Source: Aphelocoma coerulescens (lineage: Eukaryota; Chordata; Aves; Passeriformes; Corvidae). From it: a DNA stretch of 64,000 nt. The stretch spans positions 12,400,924-12,464,923 of the forward strand of contig NC_091023.1 in NCBI RefSeq assembly GCF_041296385.1. Reading direction: 5' to 3'. The notes below the pieces were generated by a model, which had not been told where the DNA came from, searched no databases, and saw nothing but the letters and a program-made list of their open reading frames with translations. This document shows, piece after piece, positions 12,607-25,019 of this stretch (position 1 is the stretch's first letter; every line of letters starts with the position of its first letter). The position numbers and the translations under genes are program-made.

Positions 12607-14555
12607 AAAGACAGGGGAGAAATATGAGTGGTGCAGCTGTCCAAGCTGTGAACTTCAAGAAGTGATGAGGTGCCATTTCTCAAGGAAATTTTCACAAAGA
12701 AAAGTGAGATGAAGCTTTTCCTCCTCCAGTAAATGTGACACAGGGCACAGTGCCTCCTGTAGTTACAGCTTTGGGTCTGAAAGGCATCCTTTTTCCTGAG
12801 CCCATAGATGTTCAGTGTTTTTTCTTACATGAAGGGGAGACAGCCACATTGAGAGTTTACACTCCTTTGTATTTCAGCACAGGAGACGATCATACTTTGA
12901 TTGCAGAGTCTAAATTTTCCTGGCACTTGGAGTGACCATGGCTTGCAGAGCTTTAAATAACACAATACCTCCTGTGCATTATGCTTACTAAGCTACTTGA
13001 TTATTCGGAATCTAGGATATCAAGATAGGTATGATGACATACACATAAAAGAATGGTTTTAAAATCATTGAACTCTATGTTATAGGTTGTTCATGTATTT
13101 TACTATTATTAAAATGATATTAAAGGAGAAATTCCATTTCATAATAATGCCGGCAAGGGCTTTATACCTTGATGCAGCACATACATCTTTACTTTAAAGA
13201 AAGGGAAAGACAGACATTAAAAAAATTAACTGCTTCTATAATTTGACACTGCTGTCAATACAGAACCTCAACCAATTCTAAATTCAAGTGCCCTCACAAT
13301 ACCTGAGGTTTTTCCACATACCTTTCCATATCATGCCGAGATTAAATTTCTGAGTCCTACAGCCCAGGCTCTCAAATAAGGTCTACAAATTATAGTGTGC
13401 TTCCTAGTCTAACACCTGAACACCAGAGAGTTCTGTGACTTTTTTGCCAATTTAACTCTGCACAATACCAGCAAGATCAAGGCCTCTCAGCAAGACTTGC
13501 TCACTTCCAGGAAGCACTGCTCCATCACCTCCCCAGACCATCCAGACTGAGGTAGCTCAGCCATCTCCATGCAAGTCCCCAGCACAGAAATGCCAGGGGA
13601 TGTCAGCGATGCTCAGGCTTAACTGGGAGCAGTGCACTGCTCCTCTCAGGAAGGCTCTGGGCAGGCACAAAGACCCTCTCACTGCAGAGTCCAACTCTGC
13701 TCATTCGTTTTCCCCTGCATCAGGAATTTTTCCAGATGTGAGAGCTGAAGTATCTATGTGAAATTCATAAATATCATGAAAAACTTGAAATTTTAAGATC
13801 CAAAAGGATTTTTAAATGTTTTGTTTAATTTTCATTGGGCTAATTGAACAGACAAACAGAATTTTCACACCATGCCAGCCTGGAAAGATATAATACATTT
13901 CTGACTAGCAAGTATTTTCTTTAGTTAGGTAAATTTGAAAAAAAATTAGAAACTTTTCCCTAAGCAGGTCTGGAAATAAAACAAGATATTTTGCCCCTCT
14001 ACTTTCTTTCCTTCCTCTTTTTCTGTAGAAGCCATTGAGTCACCCAGGCTCAATTCACACATAGTTCCAGACTGAGGCTTTTCATGTGATCTTCTACTAA
14101 AAATTTCACTTAGCCTTTGAAATGACTCCAATTATTTTACATATATGCCACGAGGTATCTATTCCTACCCTCTCTGAGATTTAAAGTCCTTCCCTTACTG
14201 TTAGAGATCTGCTCTTCTCTAGAAGAAATTCGGGTTAGAAGCATGGATTTTCAATTGAGACAATTGTCCTGTCTCTCAGGACAGATGGTTACAGCTATGG
14301 AGTGTAGAAGGCAGTTTATGCTTACACCAGTCACAGACCAAAAATGAAGGACACAATTTTCTGAATGCCTGGGACAGTCCTTGGCTATCCAAGAGTTTTG
14401 TCTTTTCCATCTCAGCGTTCCCTGAGAAGGAATTACTTTATCTGATACACAAGTTGCTAAGTATATTGACCATGCAGGGCCTGTTATTTTTACAGTTTAG
14501 TTTTTAATTGAAAAAAATACCAAGCATGTGATAACAGCAGAAGACACTCACTTAC

Positions 14556-14632
14556 CCTATGACAATGCAGGAGATGGCAGTTCCCAAAAAGGCATAGGTT
14601 AAAATTGATCCTAAGTTACGAAAAAAATGTCG
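14556..14632 (-). CDS. SLC9A9: SLC9A9 coding exon 4 (endosomal Na+/H+ exchanger NHE9)
   Basis: This 77-bp exon encodes residues 153-177 plus two bases of codon 178, beginning [11 protein letters not shown] and ending in a hydrophobic segment TAISCIVI that forms a membrane span in the exchanger core. The acceptor is a pyrimidine-rich tract ending CCCCAG at 14633. The donor is GTAAG at 14555. Phase is 0 on entry and 2 on exit, agreeing with exon 3. The [17 protein letters not shown] motif is conserved in the organellar NHE6/NHE7/NHE9 group. As I recall, human NHE9 has Gln where this bird has Arg (residue 157, CGT), and Arg is also the residue in NHE6/NHE7. The protein exchanges Na+ or K+ for H+ across endosomal membranes and sets luminal pH. 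Confidence 0.95.
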
Positions 14633-15240
14633 CTGGGGAGGAAAGTTGGAAAGAAAGTCCTTTGTAATATAGTGAATAAAAAAGCATTCAGACCAAGTAG
14701 AAACACATTTAGAAGTACCATTTGTTACAACACTTATATAGAAGATGGAACAATATTGGCTACTTCAGTTATTTTGGAAAATACAATTTAAAGACGTTTA
14801 ATTTTTTCCCCAAGTGGAATGCCATCAAAGTTCCCTCTTTTTTATGTATCTAGACAAATGTTTCGGGATCTTAGCAGAATTTCACATTGGAAGTACCTGA
14901 TACAAATGGTATCATAACCCCATCGCTTGAACAAAGTCCTGATCAGGCAGGAAGTGAAACACAGAGAGGCTGCTCCTGCCCGCAGTTCACGGCATTCAAA
15001 GTGGTCTCTTCTGAAAACAGGGAGGCCTAAGTGTCCTAAACTGCACGATCAGATCTCTGCACAGGGACGGAAGGGGAGCAGAATGAGGGCCATGGATCAT
15101 TCATTTTAATCCATTCCTGCCGAGTTCTTCCCAGGCAATATAATTGTTAGCTGACTCTGTCCTCTGTCACTGGCCTGTTGGATCTACAGAGCAGCAGCCA
15201 CACTCAGTCCCTTTTGTCACATAAGGAAAAAGACACATAC
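14633..15240 (-). other. SLC9A9: SLC9A9 intron 3
   Basis: A short intron of 608 bp between coding exons 3 and 4, GT-AG on the minus strand (GTATGT at 15240-15235, CAG at 14635-14633). I see no repeat element or second gene in it. Confidence 0.9.
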
Positions 15241-15318
15241 CTTCTTCAAACTATATCCAGCATGAAATATAATGGGTGGCAGCAAAATATTGAAGAAGAT
15301 GGAAGGATCAAAGGTCAT
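15241..15318 (-). CDS. SLC9A9: SLC9A9 coding exon 3
   Basis: This 78-bp exon encodes exactly 26 residues (127-152), phase 0 at both ends. It begins [15 protein letters not shown] and ends FHAGYSLKK. The [15 protein letters not shown] block is a signature of the cation/proton antiporter family and lies in a membrane span of the transport core. The acceptor CAG precedes 15318 and the donor GTATGT follows 15241. Compared with the human protein from memory, residue 132 is Ser instead of Glu and residue 137 Ile instead of Val; the rest of the segment appears unchanged. It joins in frame with exons 2 and 4. Confidence 0.95.
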
Positions 15319-18183
15319 CTGCCAGAAAGGACAGAAGAAAGGGTAAGAAAAATAAAGTAGCATTTAATTTGATATGATAGGTTTTAATTGTATCTTCTTA
15401 TCAGGACTGATCTAAGGCTCACCTTCACTGTCTGTGGGATTATTCTGAATTGTTTTCTTGGAAGTATAAATGGGTAGTTCCTTACAGTTTACAGATGCAG
15501 ATTGCTACTTGAAAAGTATTCCTTCAAGAAGGAGATCAATCACGTGCTACATTACAGGTAACACATAAAAGCAGCGTTACCTGCGACAGCAGCTGCCCTA
15601 CCAGACATCAACTTGACAGTCCCATGACATGACCCCTGGGTCAGACATGGATCTCCTGTTCACTTTCAGGAAAGACACATCAGCAGTGTTGGGCCTCAAT
15701 TCCCTGTGTACAGAATGGTGATAAAAGGCCTACACCACCAAAACCAAGGTAACATTTCCTTTGAAGGAAATGGTTTATAAAATAGCCATTAAAATTTTAA
15801 AGTAATGCTAGAATGAGGAAATGCACTGAGGCCTTCAACTTCTGGCACAGAGAAAGACCAAGGACATTGCCCAGCCACTGCAATTCATTATAAATAGCTT
15901 TCAATAAAATAGAATTCTCTTTAAAATTACAGCATTGCTGGAGAAAAAAACCAAATAAGCCTGTGTACTGCTTAGTGTTCTGTCAGTGGGCTATATCAAT
16001 ACTTTTAAGAGACAGGAGGTAATTAGTGCAAAGGCTTGCACTTTGTTCAGATGAAGTGATATTTTAAGGCTACAGTATTCTAGATTATTTTTCTTCAAAA
16101 GAGTAAGACCTGCCTACAAAATTATTTCTGCCTTCTTACTAACAGCTTGATTTGATAAACAGGAAGTGAGAGCTGAGACTTTTTTCCATCTTGCTCACTT
16201 TGAGTTATAAAGCTGAAAGCGAGCTAAATAACCTGCCAGCAACATTAGCTGTGCTGGCACCATCATTTAAAACATGATGGAAAAAGGATTTTCTTCATTT
16301 ATGAACTAACATTTTCAAATGTTAATTTTGGAATGAATTCAGAAAATATGTCAAAATATCTTTTCTGTGGGCGTCAGAAATCCTGACTGCATGTTTTATT
16401 ATTCAAAACCATGTTCTAAAGAATACATGTTTGTAAGTCATGGCACAATCTATTCTCTCTGATAAAAGGCACTAAGTAAACGCTTTTACTGCAGTCAAAA
16501 GGGAATTACAGTTGTACAAAACACAGAGCATGGTGTGATCATGCTTTCTGTTTTTTACATTAGTGCTTTTGCCAGTCAGGAAGGCTGCCAGGCATTGTTA
16601 TTGTCTCCTAAATACAGCTGAATTTATCCCTTTTCCTTTTTTATTTATTTTCTTTTCAAGAGGGCATCTGGCAGGTAATTTTAAAGGAAAAAGAAGTGAA
16701 AATCTAGGCAGACTGAGGTCTCTCCAATAATTTAGAGGAACTACAATTCACAGTTGAGACTTTTAAGAGCCTTCCAGCAAAGTGAAATTATGGAAACAAG
16801 ATTGGGCAGTTCCCTGTAAGGGCACCAGAAATTTCTGTGCAAGCCAGTGCTCCTCCTTTCTCCTAAGTCAGCTTCAGTACCAGGCCTGATGAAGATGACA
16901 AAATGTAATGGATTAGTACATATGCCCTGGAAACTAAACACACACTTTGGCTACGACAAAGCTGCAACTGCAACCAGCTGGCAGGAAAAAGGATGAAGAT
17001 TCAGCAAAACCTGATTAGTCTTACTGCCACAGTATTTTCCTGTCTCCACCCACCACAACTCTAATGGTCCTTGACAGTCTAGTTCTTTCTGAGAAGGGCA
17101 AGTCTGGCAGTAACAGCAGAACAGCAGACAGGCACACAATGGTGCTGCATCAGCAAGAAATTTGAGCAGATGGTTAAATCCTAGTTCTGCTGAGCTCCCC
17201 AGTGTACATTGTAAGCATAACTTAAAAGTTTTTATAATGATAACCGTATAATACACAGGATCATGTATTACTGTGCTACACAAACAATAACACTTGAAAG
17301 AAAGCAAAATAATGCATTGCAATATTTTAAAAAGCCATTGGTAAGGGCTTAGAAGCTTCACGTGAATATACAATGTCTTTGAGCACAAAATCCAGGTCTT
17401 AAAAAGTGCCTCTGCACTGCAGTGTTCTTCAAATGGCTGCCATTTTTTAAAACAAGCGAACATTATAAGAAGCAAATATTACATAGGCAGGGAACGACTC
17501 TAATAACAAAGTAAAATATTTTGTTATATACTGGAAAAGAGGAAAGGGCATGATGTGAAAGACTGCAAATTTTCTCCCACACTTCCCTTTTTGCATCCAG
17601 CCTGAATTGCCACAATGGTATCTCCCCATGGGAGCGAAGTCCCTGCTGAGGACCACTGCAGGAGTGGAAGAATGTATGAGAATGCTCTGATGAATTAAAA
17701 TGTACATTAAGTACATTTTACATTATTTACAAGTTTGTGTTTTGAAAGATGTTTAGAGTTTGCAGTTTCCTCTGCTGTCCACGGGAGGTAACCTCCCCTT
17801 GCATTATCCTGCCAGAGCAAATCCCTTTGAAGACAGAGGAAAAATAAAGATACCAGTGGGGTTTATAAAGGTTTAGTGGCAATGAATCCAAGTTAACAGC
17901 TGTGTCTGTAATGAACTCAGTGTCTGCAGGAGATGGGACTGTCATTTGAAACAGCTTAGGCAACCACTCCGCAAGCGCACAGTCAGCTTGGAGCTAAATG
18001 ATGGTCAGGGTTCTACCACACCTCATTTCCTTTACTGCTCTTCATCACTTACCTTGCTCACCCTAAACTCAGAGTAGACTCTCTCTCTGTCTCATTTTAA
18101 CTTGAAGCTTATTTTCCTCTTTCAAGGATGAAAATAAAATAAATATCTTACAGAGTTTAGAACAAAAATAAGATAGGTTTTAC
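15319..18183 (-). other. SLC9A9: SLC9A9 intron 2
   Basis: This 2865-bp GT-AG intron contains unique AT-rich sequence, a perfect 10-bp-arm inverted repeat at 17696-17720, and a segment near 15990-16300 that looks unusually complex for intron and may be conserved non-coding DNA. A 174-codon open frame at 16951-17475 (minus strand) and smaller ones resemble no known protein and are not called as genes. Confidence 0.85.
17696..17720. repeat. Perfect inverted repeat, 10-bp arms, 5-nt loop
   Basis: TAAAATGTAC (17696-17705) is followed by ATTAA and then its exact reverse complement GTACATTTTA (17711-17720). It lies in SLC9A9 intron 2. It could fold as a hairpin in RNA, or be the chance result of AT-rich composition. 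Confidence 0.9.
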
Positions 18184-18386
18184 CTTTTGAAGCATTGCAT
18201 TGCCCTGGTGACCATTGACATTGTGGTGGCTGATCTCTCTTTTGTATTGATATTCGTAGACCTGATTAGTTATGTTAATAAGCAGAGTGGATGGCCCAGA
18301 TTTCAGCTTTTCACAGTCATAAACAATTCCACTTTCAACATCTGGTGATTCTGTCACATATTGTATAATTAATCCCATTAAAAGTC
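18184..18386 (-). CDS. SLC9A9: SLC9A9 coding exon 2
   Basis: This 203-bp exon completes codon 59 (Gly, split G|GA with exon 1) and encodes residues 60-126, ending LQK in phase 0. It starts with the rest of a membrane span (LLMGLIIQYV). A luminal loop follows, with SGIVYDCEKL and an N-glycosylation sequon N96-I-T98 (STLLINITNQ), then YKREISHHN and HQGNAMLQ. The acceptor is TCTCCAG at 18387. The donor is GTAAAA at 18183, weaker than the GTAAG of exon 4 but with AAG before it. The layout matches the human NHE9 luminal loop, with the expected spread of substitutions. Confidence 0.95.
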
Positions 18387-20344
18387 CTGGAGAGTAAAGA
18401 AAAAAAGAATAATGAAAGAGATTCAAGTACTTTTAAGTATTTGATGCTACAGATTTACCAGTTTAGAGAAAAATTAGCTCTTCCAAAACTAGGAAACCTT
18501 CTCAGGGTTTCTACATTTACAGAACCTCTCTCAACACTTCATGGATGACCACAAAATATTCTTCCAAAATGGTCATTTCATTAGAATGCAGATGTTGGTT
18601 TGACATATGCACAGTCATACACCTGTTTTTGTGATCCAGTTTCTGGCATAATACTGAGTTTTCTCGTCCATTTCATTTTCAGTAGTTATTTAGAGCAGGG
18701 AGATGCCTGCACAACTCATGTGCTGTGCTGAGCATATAAACATCAGCTGTGCTGTTGGAGATTTTACACACTTCATTTGTGGGGACAAAACTCTGACACA
18801 TCCTCAGGCATATTCTGCTTTCTGTAGAAGACTGAATTTTTGAGACTGTATAAACATAGAAAAATAAATCAGGAAGAAGGGAAGGAATAATAAGACTATC
18901 TACAATTTAGGACTCTTACCTAAGACAGATATTTTGTCTCTCTTTACACTTGACAGGAAGGAAAATGTACTTCTGCAGCCATCCTCTGGATGGTATAGCT
19001 CTTTCTGTTGGCTCTAGTGGGAGGCTGCATGTTTACTTTAGGAGAGGTGAGTAATATTTAGCTAGATAACATTACTGAGATTATTTCCACCCTCAGATAC
19101 TTTGATTTGGTATAAAATTTAATTTCCATACTTCTTTTATGCGTCCTATATGCTTTAAGTCCAGTGTATAGGATGAACAATTTTACAGTTACTAATTATT
19201 AACATATTCATAACATGCTAAGAATACTCAGATTAAATATTGATGGAAGACACCTAAACATCTAGATAGACACACTTACTAGTGGAAGATAAGAAAGAAA
19301 CTAAATTACAGGAAATATCAGAAGCATCTGCAAAACATGATGTTACATTTTCAGTTTGATCCCATAATCAGATGGTGATACAAGTGATCACAAGGACCTT
19401 GAGAGTCTGTGTTATTGTCACATCTTCTCCTAAGAGAGACTCTCAGAACTGCAGATTTCTAGTGCACCCGTAAGTCAAGTTTGTAGCTTCTTGTAGTGAT
19501 GCTAACAGCTGTATTGCCTGTTTAGTGTGTGCACACTTTTGCAAATCTATTGTTTAGTATGGTTGCTTTCTTTAAATGATAGAGAATTTCAATAAGGTGT
19601 AGAAAAGCCCAAGACCATTTTCTTAAGTTACACAGCATTCATGCAATAAATCAGATAATAAATCTAGCTACAGTAAAAGACAGAATTCCTCAAAATGTTA
19701 GGGGAAAGCATTTATATGTAAAGGGAAGCAAGCACTGCACGTGCTACAATGAAATATGACTTCCACAGTGGTCAGCCCAGATGTCCAAAATCACGAGTCA
19801 GAAACCAGGAAACCATTAATTAGTTAAAACTGTCAGGGTTTTCAGCTTATTTTTATTAGATTTCCTCTAGAAGAACCACATATTAAATTTTTAAATTCAA
19901 TTTCAAATACATTAAAAATTCAACTTAATTTGATGCTTGAACAAGACTTGATGTTTTTCATTCTCTGGAGCACAAAACTTACAGGTTTTCCTTTGCCATT
20001 TTTGTCCATATGACTCAATGTTTTAAACTACAGTCTCTAATGCACTTCTATTACCAGGTAACCTGCTCAGGTAACAGAAATATTTTGCAGACATTCACCA
20101 AGGCCTGTGCAAGGACACGGGCAGAAAAAGACTATTCAAAAAGTGTTTTAAGCACATTTATTTAAATGCAGCATTGAAACAGAAAAGGGTGTCACTAATG
20201 TTACAGATTTCTTTAAAGATGTCTCAACTGTCTTTTGAAATCGGATCTTGCAGCAAAATCTCACTCTAACTACAGCTCAGTCATGTTTCAGCTGAAGGCA
20301 GTGCAGGTTTACCAGCTTCTCCAGTGGAAGCAGGATAAAATCCT

Positions 20345-20600
20345 TAATCATAGATTTGACCATTGGAAGGGATTTTTTTAAGTCATCGTGCCAAATTCCT
20401 GAGCTAAACAGGACTGTTGTTTCCCCAGGATTTCATATAGTCACCTGTTAAATGCTTTCCTTAGTAAGGACACTCAGGGATGCAGTTCTAGTCATTACTT
20501 GATTTTCCCAAATATTTAAGATTTTCTTTCAAATTTCTTCATTTGCCTCAAAAATGATGTTCCTCTTTTCACCTCACCACTACAAAATGTCAGTTTCTGA
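20345..20600 (-). mobile_element. CR1 LINE 3' fragment (old)
   Basis: The plus strand reads 'aatcatagatttgaccattg', 'gaagggattttttta', 'aagtcatcgtgccaaattcc' and 'taaacaggactgttg', followed by 'gttaaatgctttcctta'. This follows the antisense CR1 3' layout and places the element on the minus strand. Divergence is high and the right limit is uncertain. Confidence 0.65.
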
Positions 20601-21155
20601 CTTGTGATTTTCCCATACTGTCTTCTGAGTCCTGACAACCTTTTTTCATTGTGAACGCTGTAATCAGGAAGACTATAAAATATTCTGGTTTATTAAGGTC
20701 CAGGGATTCCTCTTTCTGGGACCTGTTACATCCACTTCTGCCTGTAAGAAACAGGGATACTCAGAACACACCATTAGAAGGCAACTACAATTATTTCACA
20801 CAAGAGGCATACTGGATTTAGAAAGTAAAAGAATCATAGTGCTTAATCATTAGACACCTCCCCCAAAGCTGAATCCAGAACTGATTGTGCCTCAGTTCCA
20901 AACACACTAATGGGATCCTCAGAAGGGGCTGCAAAGGGCTACTGTGAGTCAGCTTTCCCTCTGCACACCTGTCAAAACCTGTCCCCTCAAAACCTGGGGA
21001 AACACCTCTAACCACTGCAACCCAAAGCCATTTTATGTGAGCACCACAATGGCTCTTCTGTCATTCAGCCTTTTTATGTTTTCCCTCCAGTCTGATCCAC
21101 TAATCCCATGGAGCATAACTGAAGGCTGGTACATCTGCAATCAGCCCCACCTCCA

Positions 21156-21182
21156 CCTAGGGGGTACCACCCCCTGCCTAGG
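21156..21182. repeat. GC-rich hairpin with repeated CCTAGGGG
   Basis: CCTAGGGGGT (21156-21165) can pair with ACCCCC...TAGG (21169-21182) if four bases bulge, and the octamer CCTAGGGG recurs at 21177-21184. It is a compact G/C palindrome in AT-rich intron. No function is known to me. Confidence 0.7.
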
Positions 21183-22040
21183 GGTGACAATTACTCAAGC
21201 TGAGAAAAGTTCAATTAAATTTGGTAATTAACCTCCCATAAAAAAGGCACAGATTGGCTTGCTGCTGGTTTGGGTTTTTGTGTTGTTGAAGTTCAATTCT
21301 AGCTGCCTACTTGCAAGAGTGTTTTTGCCTCTTACTCAGAGCTGAGAGGTGGTACCTCTCTCTATGTGAGCCTGATACCTGACTTCTGGGGAGGATGAGT
21401 AACTTGGATACTTGAACTCAGTTTGTCACTGTATAGCTCTGGACTACCACTGCACTAATGTGAAGAGCCATGACTTACATCTTATATGGGGATTTTGGTG
21501 CCTAATGGTTTATAGCTGAGGTTTCTAAAGATACCTGGCTCTGCATGAGGTGCCTACAGGCACTTAGGTGTTTTATTGGCTCACTGTGTCTTCTCCAGCA
21601 CTAAGAGGCCACGTCCTGGGGCCTGGTGCTACAAGATGGGTCACCTACTCTGATACCAGAGAAGTAGCTTTGTTTTCATCAGTGCTGGTGTAGATCATCT
21701 CCCACACTGTTCCTGACTGTGCTCTTGTATAGCAAACTGTCTCATATCCATCTGCCTCCCTGGTATACAGAAATCAGGAATTAAGTTGAGTTTACTCTTT
21801 GTGTTCTGTTTATCAAACCCAACTACAACATGCAGAGAAACTTGCTCTCTGAGACCCAGGAAAACCAGGGAATAAATGAATAAACCGGTAAGTCTGTATT
21901 TTTCCTCTTTCTTTGTGAGTGATTTTTCAGTTTGGTCTCAAAACAAACAAAATATTTTGAGTCTTTAAATACTTTCAAGCTAAATGCCTTCCAGTGTATG
22001 TGTATATACATATATATTTTGTGAAATGTTGAATTCCTGT

Positions 22041-22066
22041 TGAATTAATTCTTGTGAATTAATTCT
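22041..22066. repeat. Tandem pair of a palindromic 10-mer
   Basis: TGAATTAATTCT occurs at 22041-22052 and again at 22055-22066, a 14-bp period. Each copy contains the palindrome GAATTAATTC with a TAATTA-type homeodomain core. It may be a short duplication or a factor-binding pair. Confidence 0.85.
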
Positions 22067-22273
22067 GCATTATTTGAAATGCTTCTAGTTTTTTTACTTT
22101 GTAGAAAGATTTTTGAATTACATTTAGCTATACTTAGTGTTGAACCACACTTTGATAAAAAAAAATGCACCTCAGTTGTTCAAATTTCTAAATGGACAGT
22201 ATGGTTGTATTTTGTTTTTTTTCCTAGCTGGAACTATTCAGCCTAGAACTGAATTTTCCTACAGAGCCTAGGC

Positions 22274-22293
22274 AAAAAAAAAAAAAAAAAAAA
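22274..22293. repeat. A20 mononucleotide run
   Basis: A pure run of 20 A bases in SLC9A9 intron 1. No target-site duplication or transposon body is evident to its left, so I list it as a simple repeat. Confidence 0.9.
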
Positions 22294-24844
22294 GCCAACT
22301 CACCCTTCCATTTGTTCTGTACTTTAAATAGAACTCTCTATCAGGCTGTGTTCAGTTTGTGGCTGTTCAGCACTTTGCAGTAACTGTAAAACTTCTTCCT
22401 GTTTTTGTCTTTCTATGTTTGTTTTTTTTGCCCTGGTGTTACTCACACTTTGTCTTCCTATCCTCTCCACTGCTATTCCCCTAAGGTCACAGTTGAGGAA
22501 TATGGACCCACTTATCATCCTGTGGGACACACTCTGCAAAAGGTGCCCATATTCTGACACTTGAAGCCAAATTATCAGTTCATTGTATTGCTATTCACAT
22601 ATCTAATAAAGAGCTTAATGGGCTGGAGCAAAGCAAACTGTAGGATGGAGACCTCTTTTTGTACAGAAAATGTAGAAATCAGAATTGTTTGGATAGGGAA
22701 GCAAGGTAAAATTAAGTGAGGGTAGGACTTGTCTCACTGTCAGTGCTTGGTGTCATGAAGATTTTCTCCCAAAGTTGCTGCCTGTTGATCTGGCACCTCT
22801 CTTATGACCTCTGAAATTTCAATTTCTTTTCAATATTGACATTCCACAATGTTAAAGAAAACTACACCCATATCCAAAAATTTGAAGGAGAAGAAGGGCA
22901 TCATTAGCTTTTGGATTCTACAGATAAGATTTTTTTCTCTGTTTGAAGGTTACCATAAATAATGCAAGACTAAACAGATAGTTTATTTACAGTCATGAGG
23001 AATGTTTTAATAATTCAAAAGCCCTGTCCTGCTGGAGCACTAATCTCTTAACCAATCAAAAGGATATGAGCAGGTTATCCTCATGATGTGCAGAGTATGT
23101 TCTGAGCAGGCAGCAAAACAGAATCAAATGGCAGATAAAACCCAATTCCATACTTATTTGTTTTTGTTTTGTTGTATTCTCCCATATTTTATTTCTGTTT
23201 TGACAGACTTTTGTCTAAATCTTCACAAAAGGTCCTCAGCTGCACATGGCAAACAGCACAATTAGTGAAAAGGAAGCTATTGCAGTAGAGGCACCCATAT
23301 ATTTAGAAAAACAGTTTACAAGTTGATCATAATATATTGCACAATGTCTCATGACTTTCCTTTTGAGAAATGTTAACAGAAATGCAACAAGCAAATGTGT
23401 TCTCAGTATTACATAACTTGCACCCCATAAAATTGTTAACAATTCAGGTGATGTCTTACAGTGAAAACTGTTGCATTTAAGTATCATGTGATGTGTATCT
23501 CAGTCTCAACTGATTCAGTTGATGTGTTTTCCATGTGTAACGGATTTAAACGTTAGAAAAAGGGTAGATTATCGAATAAATACTTTTTCAGAACTTTAAA
23601 ATACAGGCAAGGCAGGCAAGAAGTAAGAGATCCTGCAGACCCAGGTGATAGGGGCTCAACGACTGGATTAATACAAGAGTTTCTTTTTTGCTTGCTTTCC
23701 TTTGAAGTTTCAAGTTTCTTGTGAAGACAATGAGCCAAGAAGAGGAATTAGCCTGTTCTTGAAATTTCATACAGTTAGTTTATAAAAAAAAAATAGTTTG
23801 TAGGGGATATAAAGAAGACTGGTATCTGCTTCAGTCTTCTAGTGGAACAGAGATCACCTTACAATGCTTGACATAGGAAATGCAACTTTTACCTCAAAAT
23901 GTAAGTGTCAGTTGCCTTTGCCATTGCAGGCTTGTAGATGAACCTCCATATGTAGTTGTTTGCATGTGGTGTGCTTTGATAAACAAATATTCTTCAGAAT
24001 ATGCAATCTTAACAAAATCAGTTTTGGGTATTACGCTGCTAGAGGATATGGTGTGTGCAGAGCGTGTCAGAACAGGCTGGTACTCAGGTAATGATTGAGT
24101 TGCTGATTTCTGTCTTCCATTTTGACATTTTACCCTCCTGTATGTATTTTATGGCAGCAGAAATGGCAGTAGAGTCTCTCAGAGTGAAACAGCAGTAAGA
24201 GAATGACAAGAGAAATCATTACATGTGTAAGTGCGTACCATTAAACTAGAGAGTACTTAGGGGACAATGCGGAAAGTTACGCATGAAAGCAAAATGCAAC
24301 CTGGCAAACCTTCAGAGAAGATTAGAACTAGACAGGCAAAGTGAAGTTACCCTACAATGACAGCATTGAGAGCAAACTTGAGACACATTCTTCAGTGTGT
24401 TTTTCAAAGGCACAGAGCAAAGCCAAAAGAAAGCTCTCAAGATCATTTAAACTTTATTAGACAACAGGTCTGTATCCACTAGGCTCCTCAGGCTAACAGG
24501 TTTGAATGTTACAAAAACCCAAGCAAATGAAATAATCTCTGTCACTGAAAGGATTTCATTCTTTTGTAAACAGTAAACTCCTCAACTCTCTGCTGTCTAA
24601 CCACAGAGGTGCAGAACATGCACATCCTGAGGATAACCAGCTCATGACAGTTGCTCTCCCTTCAAGGCAGCCTCTAGCTACTTCAGGAGAGATGCTGTTA
24701 CATCATTATTTTACCGTACACTAATGGAGCTGATGACATTTAATTCAGCACGTTTTCTGAGCTTTTTCAGCACTTGATCTCAAGTGCTTGATCATAAATA
24801 TGCAACTAGTCTGATGTTATGCTGGCACTTGAATTTATACTCAC

Positions 24845-25019
24845 CATAAAGCATAGCTCCTCCAGTTTCATGCAGAAAGCGGAATCGATGGTTTTTAAAC
24901 AACCAAATTGTTAGTATTGTAAGAATGAGTAGAAAGTTAAAGATCAGCAGCTCCACAGCTCCCTGATGATAAAAGTGATCTTCATCTTTCACTGATACAT
25001 ATTTCTTCAACTTCTCCAT
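24845..25019 (-). CDS. SLC9A9: SLC9A9 first coding exon (N-terminus of NHE9)
   Basis: Residues 1-58 plus one base of codon 59. The start is ATG at 25019-25017, with G at -3 and G at +4, a good vertebrate initiation context. The charged cytosolic start [14 protein letters not shown] is followed by HQGAVELL and a hydrophobic span at about residues 21-41 (ending ILTIWLF), then [18 protein letters not shown], the strongly conserved NHE segment entering the next membrane span. The donor is GTGAGT at 24844. The protein is an endosomal Na+(K+)/H+ antiporter of about 645 residues in human (from memory), so roughly the first quarter is visible here. No CpG island covers this exon, and an upstream non-coding exon cannot be excluded. 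Confidence 0.96.

Larger units (their letters stand above)
1..14555 (-). other. SLC9A9: SLC9A9 intron 4 (partial; 5' portion on the sense strand)
   Basis: This stretch lies downstream, in the gene's sense, of the exon 4 donor (GTAAG read on the minus strand at 14555-14551) and continues off the left edge. I looked for the next exon, which should carry the conserved exchanger segment following TM4, and did not see it, so it probably lies to the left. The stretch holds two CR1 LINE remnants, an ATATT pentanucleotide repeat, a TA/TG tract and an isolated CpG-rich block, listed separately. The remainder is AT-rich unique sequence with many stops in all frames. Short open frames here have no recognisable family. 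Confidence 0.85.
18387..24844 (-). other. SLC9A9: SLC9A9 intron 1
   Basis: This 6458-bp GT-AG intron (GTGAGT after exon 1) holds a CR1 fragment near 20345-20600, a G/C hairpin at 21156-21182, a tandem GAATTAATTC pair at 22041-22066 and an A20 run at 22274-22293. A region at about 21480-21590 with 'ggtgcctaatgg' and 'gtgcctacaggcac' resembles an old palindromic amniote repeat, but too weakly to name. I see no additional exon. Confidence 0.85.

Noticed and set aside
1..14555. Search for SLC9A9 exon 5 on the minus strand
   Set aside because: No segment translating to the expected conserved exchanger motif with splice sites was seen. It probably lies left of the window.
16951..17475. 174-codon minus-strand frame in SLC9A9 intron 2
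   Set aside because: It is Cys/Leu-rich with no recognisable motif, has no splice relation to neighbouring exons, and its AT-rich flanks are ordinary intron.
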